DNA from: Bacillus pseudomycoides
GTDB lineage: Bacteria; Bacillota; Bacilli; Bacillales; Bacillaceae_G
Assembly (NCBI RefSeq): GCF_002582035.1
Contig: NZ_NUQE01000044.1
Span: 124,166-188,165 of the forward strand
DNA length: 64,000 nucleotides
Direction of reading: 5' to 3'
Positions 18,437 to 28,339 of this stretch are shown here, one piece after another. Positions within the stretch are counted from its first letter, which is position 1. Every line of letters begins with the position of its first letter. The position numbers were made by a program, and so were the translations under genes. The notes beneath the pieces are model-generated. The model saw only the letters and a program-made list of their open reading frames with translations, was not told where the DNA came from and did not search any database.

Positions 18437-18498
18437 ATTGTTTGGTGTGGGGAAATACCAGTTTGAATAATAACAATTAATATTAGTTTTGTAAGTAT

Positions 18499-19341
18499 TT
18501 AGCCGTTTACAATTTCCCCACCATTCACGTGCAGAATTTGCCCTGATATGTAAGATGCATCATCGGAGGCCAAGAATACATAAGCAGGTGCCACTTCAAA
18601 CGGTTGACCGGCTCGCTTCATAGGAACATGGTCTCCAAATGTGGCAATCCATTCTGGGGGTAAGGAAGATGGAATTAATGGAGTCCAAATTGGTCCTGGG
18701 GCCACACCATTAACTCGAATCCCTTGCGATGCCAGTGACAATGACAGCGAACGTGTAAATGAAACAATAGCCCCTTTAGATGCCGAGTAGTCAATTGCAT
18801 CTTGATCCCCTTGATAGGCACTAAGGGATGTTGTATTTATTATGGAGCTCCCTGAATTCATGTATGGTAAAGCAGCTTTCGTAAAAATAAACTGCGAAAA
18901 AACATTTGTGTGAAAGGTGCTTGCTCGTTGATTCGAGTCTACATTAAGTAGACTGTTCCTTATGTATAGTACACCGGCATTATTCACCAAAATGTCAATA
19001 CGACCAAACTGTTGAATCGTTCGCATTACAGCTTGTTGGCAATGCTGCTCATACCCAATATCACCTGGGATGGTAATGCAACTACGGCCGTACTTTTTGA
19101 CATAGAACTCCGTTTCTTTTGCATCGCTGTGTTCATTTAGGTATGAGATTGCAATGTCTGCCCCCTCTTTCGCGAAGGCTACAGCGACAGCTCTCCCAAT
19201 TCCACTATCCCCACCAGTTATAAGCGCTACCTTATTTATAAGCTTACCGGCTGGTTTGTAATTTGGGTTATCAAATATAGGTCTGGGGTTCATTAATGAT
19301 TCAATGCCAGGTTTACTTTGTTGTTGAGGCGGGAAACCCAT
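18499..19341 (-). CDS. SDR family oxidoreductase (stress protein 39-like)
   Basis: A 280-aa short-chain dehydrogenase of the YdaD/GSP39 group. The N-terminal arm (PPQQQSKPGIESLMNPRPIF) is characteristic of that subgroup. The NAD(P) motif is ALITGGDSGIGRAVA and the catalytic motif YSASKGA. Other marks are VNNAGV and VNGVAPGPIWTPL. Substrates are unknown; B. subtilis relatives are SigB-controlled general stress genes. I start at MGFPPQ because GGGGG lies eight bases before it, whereas the ATG three codons earlier is too close. Confidence 0.88.
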   Translation of the reverse strand: MGFPPQQQSKPGIESLMNPRPIFDNPNYKPAGKLINKVALITGGDSGIGRAVAVAFAKEGADIAISYLNEHSDAKETEFYVKKYGRSCITIPGDIGYEQHCQQAVMRTIQQFGRIDILVNNAGVLYIRNSLLNVDSNQRASTFHTNVFSQFIFTKAALPYMNSGSSIINTTSLSAYQGDQDAIDYSASKGAIVSFTRSLSLSLASQGIRVNGVAPGPIWTPLIPSSLPPEWIATFGDHVPMKRAGQPFEVAPAYVFLASDDASYISGQILHVNGGEIVNG

Positions 19342-19413
19342 CACATACACCCCCTCTCGGCATTTTTCTATAATGTATTATGATATTCAAGAAAATATAT
19401 CCTTTTCAAAAAA

Positions 19414-19863
19414 TTAAATAGAGGGAGTGAGGGTGTAAATTACAACGACTGCAGTAGCAGAACGTGAGCTGGATCCGCCTACAAAAAATTCTCCAGGCCC
19501 ATAAGGATTAAGAGTTAGTCCTCCTCTTGCGCTATACTCAGCCCACATTTTTAATGGCATTCCATTTGCCAATTCTGTCATATTTGTTTTACCGAGAATA
19601 ATCACTCCTGCGTCTCGAAGCTTTTTCACTAAATACGCATCTTTTTGGCTCACATGATTTTTTTAAGCGAGCATACCAGCACTTGTATGCATTTTATCGC
19701 CTTTTGCAATCCGGTATAAATAATACATTGTGAACTCACCATTTTCCATTGCTTCTTGAATCATTGTAATTGTTAGTTCTTCTACATCTATATTATGTAA
19801 ATGAAATTCTATATAATGAACCTCTTTGTTGAATTGTGAAACATAACTTATGTTCGTTATCAA
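19414..19863 (-). pseudogene. Amidase-signature enzyme relic
   Basis: Two in-frame pieces of one amidase gene remain. The first reads VEELTITMIQEAMENGEFTM...YLYRIAKGDKMHTSAGMLA and stops at TAA. The second reads SQKDAYLVKKLRDAGVIILG, KTNMTELANG and GGSSSRSA. In intact amidases roughly 40 residues, including the catalytic Lys segment, lie between YRIA and GDKMHTSAG; they are deleted here. The signature GGSSSGSA is changed to GGSSSRSA, and the C-terminal two thirds is absent. So there is an internal deletion, a nonsense codon and a truncation. It lies upstream of the SDR gene and has no role now. Confidence 0.85.
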
Positions 19864-20147
19864 ATATGAAAGTTCCTCTTTTCCATAAAGATGCTATAAA
19901 AAAGTATACTTCTTGTATTTTCCATTCTTTTCAGCCTTATCTATGTACAAATCCTCATTTTATAGTTATATTATGGGTATTGAGTTGCTACGAAAATACA
20001 AACATCGCTTTATTTTATATCCATAAACTGTATGAAAATCCATTTGTCATAATGAATTTTATTCGGAAGGAGGTTTGCAGTTTATACGTGAGGATATAAA
20101 AGCCAGTTTTGCTTTACATGACTGGTAAACATATAGGAGGCGACATG

Positions 20148-21452
20148 ATGTTTCGTACAATTTCAAACTTTATGAGAGTAACTGAGATAAGGAGAAAAAT
20201 ATTTTTCACTTTAGCAATGCTAATTGTTTTTCGGATTGGCACATTCATTCCAGTTCCTCATACTAATGCTGAGGTATTAAAAGTACAAGATCAAACAAAT
20301 ATTTTAGGAATGCTCAATGTATTTGGCGGAGGTGCCTTAAAAAACTTTTCCATTTTCGCAGTTGGCATCACACCGTATATTACAGCTTCCATCATCGTGC
20401 AGTTATTACAGATGGATGTCGTTCCTAAATTTGCAGAGTGGGCAAAGCAAGGTGAAATGGGCCGTAAAAAATCAGCTCAATTTACTCGCTACTTTACAAT
20501 TGTTCTTGCATTCATTCAGTCGATAGGAATGTCTATTGGCTTTAACAATATGGCAGGTGGACAGTTAATAACTGATCCAGGTTGGAAAACCTACTTATTA
20601 ATTGCTACCGTATTAACTGCTGGTACTGCGTTTTTAATGTGGTTAGGTGAACAAATTACTGCAAATGGAGTAGGTAACGGAATTTCAATTATTATTTTTG
20701 CAGGCCTTGTGGCAGGAATTCCAAGTATTATGAATCAAATATACCTACAACAAATTCATAATGCTGGAGATCAACTCTTTATGCATATTATAAAAATTGC
20801 ATTAATTATTTTAGTCATTTTAGCAATCATCGTTGGTGTAATCTATATTCAGCAAGCAAACCGTAAAATTCCCATTCAATATGCAAAAGCTTCCACAGGA
20901 AATAATCCGTATCAAGGAGCAAAAAATACACACTTACCTCTAAAGGTAAATAGTGCGGGGGTAATTCCTGTTATCTTTGCTTCAGCATTTTTAATGACAC
21001 CGCGAACAATTGCACAGCTATTTCCAAGCTCTGAAGTGTCCAAATGGATTAATACAAACTTGGATTTTACACATCCAATAGGAATGTTTCTATACATTGG
21101 GCTCATTATTGCTTTTACATACTTTTATGCCTTTATTCAAGTAAATCCTGAACAAATGGCTGAAAACTTGAAAAAGCAAAATGGATATGTTCCAGGTATC
21201 CGACCAGGGAAAATGACAGAGAAATACGTAACAAAAATCTTGTATCGCTTAACTTTTATTGGGGCAATTTTTTTAGGAACTATTTCTATTTTACCAATTA
21301 TATTTACAAAAATTTCTGATTTACCCGCTTCTGCACAAATCGGTGGAACAAGTTTACTCATTATTGTCGGTGTAGCACTAGAAACAATGAAAACGTTAGA
21401 AAGCCAACTCGTAAAACGTCACTACAAAGGATTTATAAAGAAAGTAAATTAA
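20148..21452 (+). CDS. secY2: Second preprotein translocase subunit SecY
   Basis: The 434-aa membrane protein has the complete SecY layout of ten membrane segments, starting MFRTISNFMRVTEIRRKIFFTL and ending LVKRHYKGFIKKVN, with the plug-region FGGGALKNFSIFAVGITPYI. It is very like the housekeeping Bacillus SecY but stands alone, outside any ribosomal protein operon, so I read it as the accessory SecY. In B. anthracis a SecA2/SecY2 pathway assists export of S-layer proteins. No accessory SecA is in this window. AGGAGG precedes tandem ATG codons; the second has the better spacing. The gene has its own terminator. Confidence 0.9.
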   Translation: MFRTISNFMRVTEIRRKIFFTLAMLIVFRIGTFIPVPHTNAEVLKVQDQTNILGMLNVFGGGALKNFSIFAVGITPYITASIIVQLLQMDVVPKFAEWAKQGEMGRKKSAQFTRYFTIVLAFIQSIGMSIGFNNMAGGQLITDPGWKTYLLIATVLTAGTAFLMWLGEQITANGVGNGISIIIFAGLVAGIPSIMNQIYLQQIHNAGDQLFMHIIKIALIILVILAIIVGVIYIQQANRKIPIQYAKASTGNNPYQGAKNTHLPLKVNSAGVIPVIFASAFLMTPRTIAQLFPSSEVSKWINTNLDFTHPIGMFLYIGLIIAFTYFYAFIQVNPEQMAENLKKQNGYVPGIRPGKMTEKYVTKILYRLTFIGAIFLGTISILPIIFTKISDLPASAQIGGTSLLIIVGVALETMKTLESQLVKRHYKGFIKKVN

Positions 21453-21465
21453 CGTTTTATACATA

Positions 21466-21513
21466 AACCTCTCATGTATCAATGTTTTAACGATACATGA
21501 GAGGTTTTTTTAA
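21466..21513 (+). terminator. Terminator after secY2
   Basis: AAACCTCTCATGTATC and GATACATGAGAGGTTTTTTT form a 16-bp stem followed by a T run, 14 bp after the stop codon. It can also serve the convergent EamA gene. Confidence 0.9.
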
Positions 21514-21546
21514 TACGTATGAATTAGATTTCTTTTGTAATAACTC

Positions 21547-22464
21547 TTACATCTCTTTTTTCAATAGCTTCCCTTGTCTCCAATACAACTCAAGTGTGGA
21601 TCGATTCGCCATAAAAACACCAATCAAAATGAAACAAGCTCCAATTCCCATTTCTGGTTTAATTGGTTCACCTAAAAATATATATCCTGTTATGACAGCA
21701 ATTAATGGAGATACATAAAGCCAAGTAGATGGAAATACAGGATTTGTTTTGGATAACAGCCAATAGTATAAGCCATGCCCACAAATCGAACCTATAAATA
21801 TTAAATACAGAATCGGCCATTGAACGCTCCATGAAGTTAAGACAGATAGGTTCGGGTGCTCTACTAAGAGAGAAAAAACAATTAGTAATAAACCTCCATA
21901 AAACATTTGAATTCCATTAATTAAAAACGGTGAGGCATTTGGTAAATCTGATAAAATTTCTTTTGAACTGATCGTACCCATTCCATAGAAAAATTCTCCT
22001 ACTAATATAACAAGGCAAGCAACACTCCACATATAAGAAAATTGCTGCTGCAACCCCGGTAAAGAAATACATACTACTCCTATAAGAGCAAGCATAAGAG
22101 CAAAAATCTGTTCTCTTCTCAATTTTCTTTTCGTTCGTTTCGCCTGAAGCAGTAAAATCATCATTGGACCTGTAGCAGAAAGAACAGCTGCTAATCCCGA
22201 TGAAATATACTGCTCTGCCCAATATAAAGTAGCAAAGGTCATAAATGTAAGACAAAATCCCGCAAATATAATTCTTTTTGTTAAAAGGTATGGTATAACT
22301 TGTTTCCGTTTCATGATAAAAAACATGATAACAATCATACCTGCGAAAAAGAAACGAATCCCCGCTGAAAAAAGCGGCGGAGCCCCTGCTGCGATTCCTA
22401 TTTTAATCGTTAAAAATGTCGTGCCAAAAATGATACAAATAAGAAGATAATTTAAAATAACCAT
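21547..22464 (-). CDS. EamA/DMT family transporter
   Basis: A 305-aa inner-membrane drug/metabolite transporter with ten predicted membrane segments and two EamA halves; the second half holds ISPLIAV-like VSPLIAVITGYIFLGEPIKPEMGIGA. Such proteins export amino acids or metabolites. It is divergent from the MocR-type regulator gene with a 148-bp gap, the usual arrangement for a regulator and its target, so the exporter is probably controlled by it. Confidence 0.88.
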   Translation of the reverse strand: MVILNYLLICIIFGTTFLTIKIGIAAGAPPLFSAGIRFFFAGMIVIMFFIMKRKQVIPYLLTKRIIFAGFCLTFMTFATLYWAEQYISSGLAAVLSATGPMMILLLQAKRTKRKLRREQIFALMLALIGVVCISLPGLQQQFSYMWSVACLVILVGEFFYGMGTISSKEILSDLPNASPFLINGIQMFYGGLLLIVFSLLVEHPNLSVLTSWSVQWPILYLIFIGSICGHGLYYWLLSKTNPVFPSTWLYVSPLIAVITGYIFLGEPIKPEMGIGACFILIGVFMANRSTLELYWRQGKLLKKEM

Positions 22465-22612
22465 AACGTTTCCTCCTTTTCATTGTTGAAATGAGTATAG
22501 AGGAAACAGCGTATAACAGTACATCAAGCTATATAACAGTTATATGAATTTTCTGTTGATTATAAAGTTTTTTTCAGTTTAAATGAAAATAAAAAGGAGA
22601 ATAGGTGAGATA

Positions 22613-24049
22613 ATGAAGATTGTGCTCCGCAAAGAATCGAATGTACCATTTTATCAACAAATCTACGAGCAAATTGTTCAGCGTATTCAAAGTAGCATGT
22701 TAGCAGATGGAGACGCCCTCCCTTCTCTACGTACCATGGCAGATGATTTAAAAATAAGTGTATTAACAGTTCGTAAAGCATATAAACAGCTTGAGACAAA
22801 AGGCTATGTATATATACAACCAGGAAAAGGTGTTTACATAAGAGGAAAAAGAAATACCTCTCGAAGTATACATACTCCTTACGACTGGCAACATATGAAA
22901 GCTGTTAATATTGTAAGGTCTCAATATATCATCAATCGCCACAAACGATATTATGATTTTTCTCAGGCCATTCTCTACCCACGTCTTTTACCTAATCCGT
23001 TTCTATCAGGTGAAATGCAAAAAATATTAATCAAAGACAAAATGATGTTAGCCACATATGGATCTGTGCAAGGTGATGAAGAGCTTCGCATGGAAATCAG
23101 CAAATATTTAAAAGACTATCAAGGCTTAACAGCCGATCCTGCTCATTTATTAATTACAAGTGGTGCCCAGCAAGGGATTGACTTAATCGCTCAAACATTA
23201 TTAAAACCAGGCGACACAGTAATAGTAGAAAGTCCGTGCTACGGCGCTGCCATTGATGTGTTTGTTAATAAAGGAATCCATGTTATTCCTGTTGAGCTTG
23301 ATGAACAAGGAATTCGTGCTGATTTAGTAGATGAGGTGTGTCAAAAGAATAATCCAGTTTTGTTATACGTGAACCCTGCCTTTCATAACCCTACTGGAAT
23401 ATTAATGGGTGAACAACGAAGAAAAGAACTTATAGAACTAGCAGAATTTTATCATTTTTTTATTATTGAAGATGATTCCTTTGGTGAGATCTATTTTAAT
23501 GATGTTGAACTTCCGCATCCTATTAAACATTTTGATAAGAACGGTCATGTCATTTATTTAAAAGGATTCAGTAAAACGTTAGCACCAGGGCTTCGTATTG
23601 CAGCATTATTAGCCGAAGGGCCTGTATTTGATTGGTTATATGCCGCAAAAGCATTAATGGATATAGGCAGTCCGCTATTAACGCAAAAAGCCATTCTACC
23701 TTTTTTACGGACAGAAAGAATGAAGAATCATTTAGAAAAACTACGAACCGCCTTACAAATGCGTCGGGATGCTACGATAGAAACACTTGCACCCTTAACA
23801 GATATACTTCATTTTCAAATACCACAAGGTGGCTTTAACTTATGGATTTCCCTTCCAGATTCAATGCATTCATTTGAATTACTTAAAAAGGCAAATGAAG
23901 CCGACATTTCTTTTTTACCTGGAACAGCTTGTTTTGTTCACGAGTCAAAACGCGAATATATACGTATCAGTTACTCTACGCTAAATGATCAAGATTTAAT
24001 TATTGGACTACAAAAGCTACGTGAAGTAATTTTAGATTTTCAAACATAG
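22613..24049 (+). CDS. MocR-type GntR/aminotransferase regulator
   Basis: A 478-aa transcription factor. Residues about 1-70 are a GntR winged helix (FYQQIYEQIVQRIQSSML, LPSLRTMADDLKISVLTVRKAY). The remainder is a class I aminotransferase-like PLP-binding domain with LLITSGAQQGIDLIAQ, VNPAFHNPTGI and the PLP-lysine segment KGFSKTLAPGLRIA. MocR proteins sense PLP or an amino acid and regulate divergent genes. I start at MKIVLRKE because AGGTGA precedes it. It is divergent from the EamA exporter. Confidence 0.9.
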   Translation: MKIVLRKESNVPFYQQIYEQIVQRIQSSMLADGDALPSLRTMADDLKISVLTVRKAYKQLETKGYVYIQPGKGVYIRGKRNTSRSIHTPYDWQHMKAVNIVRSQYIINRHKRYYDFSQAILYPRLLPNPFLSGEMQKILIKDKMMLATYGSVQGDEELRMEISKYLKDYQGLTADPAHLLITSGAQQGIDLIAQTLLKPGDTVIVESPCYGAAIDVFVNKGIHVIPVELDEQGIRADLVDEVCQKNNPVLLYVNPAFHNPTGILMGEQRRKELIELAEFYHFFIIEDDSFGEIYFNDVELPHPIKHFDKNGHVIYLKGFSKTLAPGLRIAALLAEGPVFDWLYAAKALMDIGSPLLTQKAILPFLRTERMKNHLEKLRTALQMRRDATIETLAPLTDILHFQIPQGGFNLWISLPDSMHSFELLKKANEADISFLPGTACFVHESKREYIRISYSTLNDQDLIIGLQKLREVILDFQT

Positions 24050-24070
24050 ACACAATTCATATTCCTTATT

Positions 24071-24568
24071 TTATTTTTTAGAAATGTATTGGCACAGTAC
24101 CTTTTCTAACACTTCACGGGTAACAGGCTGGGCCTGATCTGTTAATTGATAGCCGATTTGACCGTTTGGCTCCGCGGTTACTTGCTGTAATGTTTGAATG
24201 TCATGAATTCCCTGTTCTCTTAGATGCATAAATAATTGCTGTTCTGTCATTCTAGCACGTTTTAAATTGTTCTTTAATAGTTCTCCATCTTTAATAAGAA
24301 CGATGTTATCGCCATTTAGGAATTGTTCCACCTTTCGTGATTTCATTTCTAAAAAATGAATTATAAGTAAAATTCCAGAAAATATACATGTAGCGAGTAT
24401 AGTTGGTCCTACTTTCTCATTTAACACTGGTTCTACAATAATACGACCAATGGATACAACGATAATAATTTCAGCTCTCGTCATTTGACTAAGAGATTTA
24501 CTCCCCGTTAACTTTAAACCGAGGATTCCTGTAACGATTAGTACGATGCTTTCAAAAATAATATTCAT
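24071..24568 (-). CDS. DUF421 (YetF-like) membrane protein
   Basis: The 165-aa protein has three N-terminal membrane segments (residues about 3-20, 35-50 and 56-72) then the DUF421 soluble domain with LIKDGELLKNNLKRARMTEQQL and LREQGIHDIQTLQQVTAEPNGQIG. It is somewhat shorter than the typical YetF protein (over 200 aa) and lacks the second half of the usual C-terminal domain. The function of the family is unsettled; several members are in spore or membrane stress contexts. Confidence 0.85.
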   Translation of the reverse strand: MNIIFESIVLIVTGILGLKLTGSKSLSQMTRAEIIIVVSIGRIIVEPVLNEKVGPTILATCIFSGILLIIHFLEMKSRKVEQFLNGDNIVLIKDGELLKNNLKRARMTEQQLFMHLREQGIHDIQTLQQVTAEPNGQIGYQLTDQAQPVTREVLEKVLCQYISKK

Positions 24569-24842
24569 CTACAGCCCATTCCTTTAATGGAAATTTTGCA
24601 TAGTATTGCCATTAATGAAATTCTTTAAAGATGATTCATGTTAGTTTATGAAAATATAGTCCTCAAATTAGTATTTTATTTAAACAACTTTCTTTCATAT
24701 CTAATGAATTACTCCTTTAAATACATAAAACAAAAAAGGGACCACAGCTTCGCCCCTCTTCTAACTAACAAATACAATATGTATAATTCTTACAAACATA
24801 ATGATATATTACTTAAATTTGGATTTCAATAAAGTAGAATAT

Positions 24843-24895
24843 AGGAAGGGGACTTTAAAATCTTAACTTGCTGTGTATGCGGCAGTCCCTCCTAA
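24843..24895. repeat. Family B repeat, decayed right half
   Basis: GGGGACTTTAAAATCTTAAC leads into CTTGCTGTGTATGCGGCAGTCCCTC. Aligned by eye with the 61.7-kb copy it keeps the TAAAATCTTA-CTTG and final CCC motifs but has many changes. Confidence 0.4.
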
Positions 24896-24923
24896 AATAA
24901 TAAAAGCGAAAGCAAACGTCATT

Positions 24924-25139
24924 TTAGTGAATTTTATATTGTCCAGCTAGCTTTTCTTCGCCCATTCGTACTAAGCGTTTTGTAATTTCTCCCCCAACCG
25001 TTCCGTTTGCGCGTGCTGTTGTATTTGGGCCGAGTGTAATTCCGAATTCACGTGCAATTTCATATTTCATTTGCTCAATCGCGCTCTTTGCACTTGTTAT
25101 AAGAATTTCATTGGTATGATTATGTTCTTGAATATTCAT
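24924..25139 (-). CDS. Alpha/beta-type small acid-soluble spore protein
   Basis: A 71-aa DNA-binding protein that coats spore DNA and protects it from UV and heat. It contains the conserved blocks [20 protein letters not shown] and [20 protein letters not shown]. The GPR protease site is the EIA region (YEIAREFG). The start is [12 protein letters not shown], with GGAGGTGC six bases upstream. Expression is expected in the forespore under SigG; I did not identify the promoter. Confidence 0.93.
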   Translation of the reverse strand: MNIQEHNHTNEILITSAKSAIEQMKYEIAREFGITLGPNTTARANGTVGGEITKRLVRMGEEKLAGQYKIH

Positions 25140-25518
25140 CTTTAGCACCTCCATTTTATTGGTAAATAATGTGCTCATATTCCGGATAAATATGCATATC
25201 AACAAAAAGTATAAAACCTGTACTTTATGTAAGGTAGGTTTCCTGTTATAAATATCAAATGATAAAATATTTACTATAGTAATACTATCAGATATTTTTT
25301 TCACAATTAGTTATTCAAGAATATGTCCCGATACATAAAGAATAAGCACAATTCTTGCTACAGAATTGCGACCGAGTGCGGAAGTTACTTTTTTTTAGGA
25401 GGAATTGTTTAACCCCTTTAGCTCATAGAAATCTGCTGGTCTATAAACCCAAATTCTAAATATAATTTCCACTCACACCTCATGAACTGACCTAGGATCT
25501 CCAATCAGCTAGTTTTCT

Positions 25519-26412
25519 TTAACTGCTTGGTGAAAGCTGCTCTCCAGGAATCTCCTGTAATTTTTCAGTATGAACGAACATATTCGCTGCAGGCATTTGT
25601 ACTTGATTCTTATGGAATATAGACATTAGTTCAAACCTTACTTGCCTGGAAGTTTCAAAATACTCTTCAGGTTTAACCAAACCTACAATACAAAATTCGT
25701 ACCCAACATATTTAAGGTTTGGATTTAAATCTGTAACACCAATATATCGAAATGGTTCAACAGCCTCGTCCTCTATCCTATATAGGCTTTGATCCAATTT
25801 TTCATTGCAGATAACACATACATTTTCTAACAATTCCTTTATTTTTGTAGGATTTTCCTGATAACTTACTGTAATCCGTTCAATAATCCGCATCCAGCCT
25901 TTATTAAAATTTTGTATCGTTCTAATCTCTCCATGAGGGATGGTAAGAAGTTTTCCCGACCATTCACGAATTTGCATAAAGCGAATACTAATTTCCTCAA
26001 TGGTACCTGAACTTGTTCCGTTAAAAGTAACAAAATCGCCGACACGAAATTCTTTGTCCGTTAATCTTGCGAACCCTAATATAACATCTTTTAGCAACTG
26101 TTGTGCAGCAAAACCGACGACAACTCCGGCAATCCCTGCACCTGCAAGAATAGCTTTTATATCTACAAATTGACTAATTAGATAAAAAACAAGACTGATT
26201 ATAATTCCATACCTAAGAATTGATCGAATTACACTTTGAATCGTCTGTTCTACTTCTTTATCAAAAAAGCTTGACTTCCTAAAGAACCAATCAATAATAC
26301 GGTTTATGACAAAGGAAAAAGTCATGAGGACCAATGCAAATAGTATAAATCTTAAAAGTAAAAACTCCCTTACATAATCAAAAAATTCCTCAGTAACAGT
26401 TAATAAATTCAT
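25519..26412 (-). CDS. MscS family mechanosensitive ion channel
   Basis: A 297-aa channel that releases solutes on hypo-osmotic shock. It has membrane segments at about residues 15-35 and 68-85 and the pore helix AILAGAGIAGVVVGFAAQQLL at about 92-112, followed by the MscS beta domain (FRVGDFVTF, GTIEEISIRFMQIREWSGKLLTIPHG). The C-terminal alpha/beta domain is present. It is monocistronic. Confidence 0.92.
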   Translation of the reverse strand: MNLLTVTEEFFDYVREFLLLRFILFALVLMTFSFVINRIIDWFFRKSSFFDKEVEQTIQSVIRSILRYGIIISLVFYLISQFVDIKAILAGAGIAGVVVGFAAQQLLKDVILGFARLTDKEFRVGDFVTFNGTSSGTIEEISIRFMQIREWSGKLLTIPHGEIRTIQNFNKGWMRIIERITVSYQENPTKIKELLENVCVICNEKLDQSLYRIEDEAVEPFRYIGVTDLNPNLKYVGYEFCIVGLVKPEEYFETSRQVRFELMSIFHKNQVQMPAANMFVHTEKLQEIPGEQLSPSS

Positions 26413-26558
26413 CCATCCACTTCCTTAACTATGTATTTTGATTTTTATTCCCAGTTCATCTTCAACAATATGACCCTTTAACGAAATAGTTTATTGTCAC
26501 TCAACAGTTCCTTAATCGATCTTTCAATTCCAGATGTTCTTTTCCTTTTTACTATAAA

Positions 26559-26589
26559 TATACCCCTTTAGATAATCTAAAGGGGTATA
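26559..26589. terminator. Perfect 15-bp palindrome, probable terminator
   Basis: TATACCCCTTTAGAT is followed after one base by its exact complement. It lies between the stop codon of the prolyl hydroxylase gene and the start of the MscS gene. It lacks a strong T run, so it may instead be a protein-binding site for the MscS promoter. Confidence 0.5.
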
Positions 26590-26680
26590 AAGGTGCAATT
26601 TTTTTATATCACACTTCATTCGAGTATACTTTTAAATGTAACAGTATAATACTATAAAAAACTCGTAATTAAGTGGTATC

Positions 26681-27331
26681 TTAATACAAAGGTCTTCTTC
26701 TTATCCATTGCGTCGCGACCCATTTTTCACCTTTGATAACAGGTGCACTGCCATGTAAAGTGAGCTTGTTTAATGATGCATCCTGATAAAAATATTCGAA
26801 ATATACCGCCATTCCTTTTTTCGGAGATACAGAAAGGTTGAGTTTAGGAAAGAAAGTCTCTCCACCTTCTACCACATCATTTAAGTACATGACAAGGGTA
26901 CTAATACGATTGTTATTTGCTGCCGCACTGTTTTCTGCAAAAAAATCATAATGCGCTTTATATTCTTGGCCAGTTGTATACTTTAAGATCTGTAACCCTT
27001 CCCCATGTTCAACAGGAACATTCATGATCGAAGCGATTCGTTTTTCGATTCTAGCAGCGGCCTCACTTTCTTCTAAAAACGTACTACTACTCGTCCGAAT
27101 GTCATTTATTTTACGTGAAACACCAATTTTAGAACGTTTCATTTTATTTTTAGACATTTCAATTAACGTTTCACACTCTTCATCACTTAATACATTTGCT
27201 AACACGACAATAAGAGGCTCTTCTAATCTTGAAATAATTTGAATTTCTCTATCCTCTGTTACAATTGTGTTTCCAATGTGGTTAAAAATCGTTAGTTCCT
27301 TATTTTCAACTGTTTGATTTTCCGTTGTCAT
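26681..27331 (-). CDS. Prolyl 4-hydroxylase (2OG-Fe(II) oxygenase)
   Basis: A 216-aa collagen-type prolyl hydroxylase that converts peptidyl proline to 4-hydroxyproline with 2-oxoglutarate and oxygen. Iron ligands H127 and D129 are in KAHYDFFAE and H193 in LTLHG; K203 (GEKW) binds 2-oxoglutarate. These positions are the same as in the B. anthracis enzyme whose structure is known. The probable targets are collagen-like exosporium proteins such as BclA, or other Pro-rich proteins. It is monocistronic. Confidence 0.93.
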   Translation of the reverse strand: MTTENQTVENKELTIFNHIGNTIVTEDREIQIISRLEEPLIVVLANVLSDEECETLIEMSKNKMKRSKIGVSRKINDIRTSSSTFLEESEAAARIEKRIASIMNVPVEHGEGLQILKYTTGQEYKAHYDFFAENSAAANNNRISTLVMYLNDVVEGGETFFPKLNLSVSPKKGMAVYFEYFYQDASLNKLTLHGSAPVIKGEKWVATQWIRRRPLY

Positions 27332-27560
27332 TTTCCCCGTCTCCCTTAAAAATGATTGGATATTATAAATATATCACAATTTTCTCTCTATTTTCTTTTT
27401 TAGGAAAATTGAATCAAGGACTGTTCCGTTGTATTTTAACCATTGTCATAAAAAAACTCGAATCACTTTGGAATCAAGGTTTATAATTTTTCTCTCTATC
27501 TCAGTTTGTTGATTTTTAATAGACTTATGGGAATGAAAAAATATACCCCTTAGTTTATAA

Positions 27561-28067
27561 TTATTGCACTTGTTTTAAAAATCGTTGAACTTCTTTTGGT
27601 GATTTTAAGATAATAACTTTTTTATCTCTAGATAATTGATCAAGCCTTTTTAAAATTACAGGTCTTTTGGTCGTTGGGTATTCCCATATCCATTTAAAAA
27701 ATTCTAAGTCAAATCTTTCTTCGCATCCTTCTCCCATATCCGGTCTTGTTCTATTTCGATATTTTACTATTCTTTTGAAAGCACGATACACACATATTGT
27801 TCTATGAATATCAAGAAAGATTATTGTATCAGCTGCGTTAAGTCTTATTTCCATTGTCCCACCATAATTCCCATCAATAATCCATTTTTCTTCTTTAATT
27901 AAATCATTTTGTACTTTTCTTTGTTCATCTTTTGGAACACCTACCCAATTAGGTTTCCAAAATAATGCATCAAGATGATAAACATTTATTTTTAGCTTTT
28001 CGCTTAAATGCCTTGCTAATGTGGATTTTCCTGACCCACCCGATCCAATAAGTACAATTTTTTTCAT
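27561..28067 (-). CDS. P-loop nucleoside/nucleotide kinase-like protein (FlaR-type)
   Basis: The 168-aa protein has a Walker A motif GSGGSGKST near residues 7-15, then LKINVYHLDALFWKPNW and a lid with several basic residues (YRAFKRIVKYRNRTRPDMG). Relatives are often labelled DNA topology modulation protein FlaR, but they are adenylate-kinase-like and no substrate is proven. The start at MKKIVLIG follows AAGGAGGATTTG. Confidence 0.8.
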   Translation of the reverse strand: MKKIVLIGSGGSGKSTLARHLSEKLKINVYHLDALFWKPNWVGVPKDEQRKVQNDLIKEEKWIIDGNYGGTMEIRLNAADTIIFLDIHRTICVYRAFKRIVKYRNRTRPDMGEGCEERFDLEFFKWIWEYPTTKRPVILKRLDQLSRDKKVIILKSPKEVQRFLKQVQ

Positions 28068-28132
28068 CAAATCCTCCTTATTCATATCCCAAAAAGATAA
28101 TAATCCTTAACCATAATATTCCTTCTAAAAAA

Positions 28133-28157
28133 TAAAAAACCTGTCGAATTGACAGGT
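28133..28157 (-). terminator. Terminator after the SDR gene
   Basis: ACCTGTC and GACAGGT form a 7-bp stem with a 5-nt loop and, read leftward, a T run. It lies downstream of the SDR gene ending at 28340, after about 180 bp with no gene. Confidence 0.65.
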
Positions 28158-28339
28158 AATCCGTTGTTTTATATTTAATTTAATGTGCAGTGCTGTCTTT
28201 CTAATTGAATGGAGTGCCTCACATCAATGTTTCACTTCCATAAAATACAACACCTTATGGTTGCATTTCACTGTTAATTAACCTTTTTTCAATCATTTAA
28301 ATATTGAAAAATGATTGAAATAAATCAATGAAAAACTCT

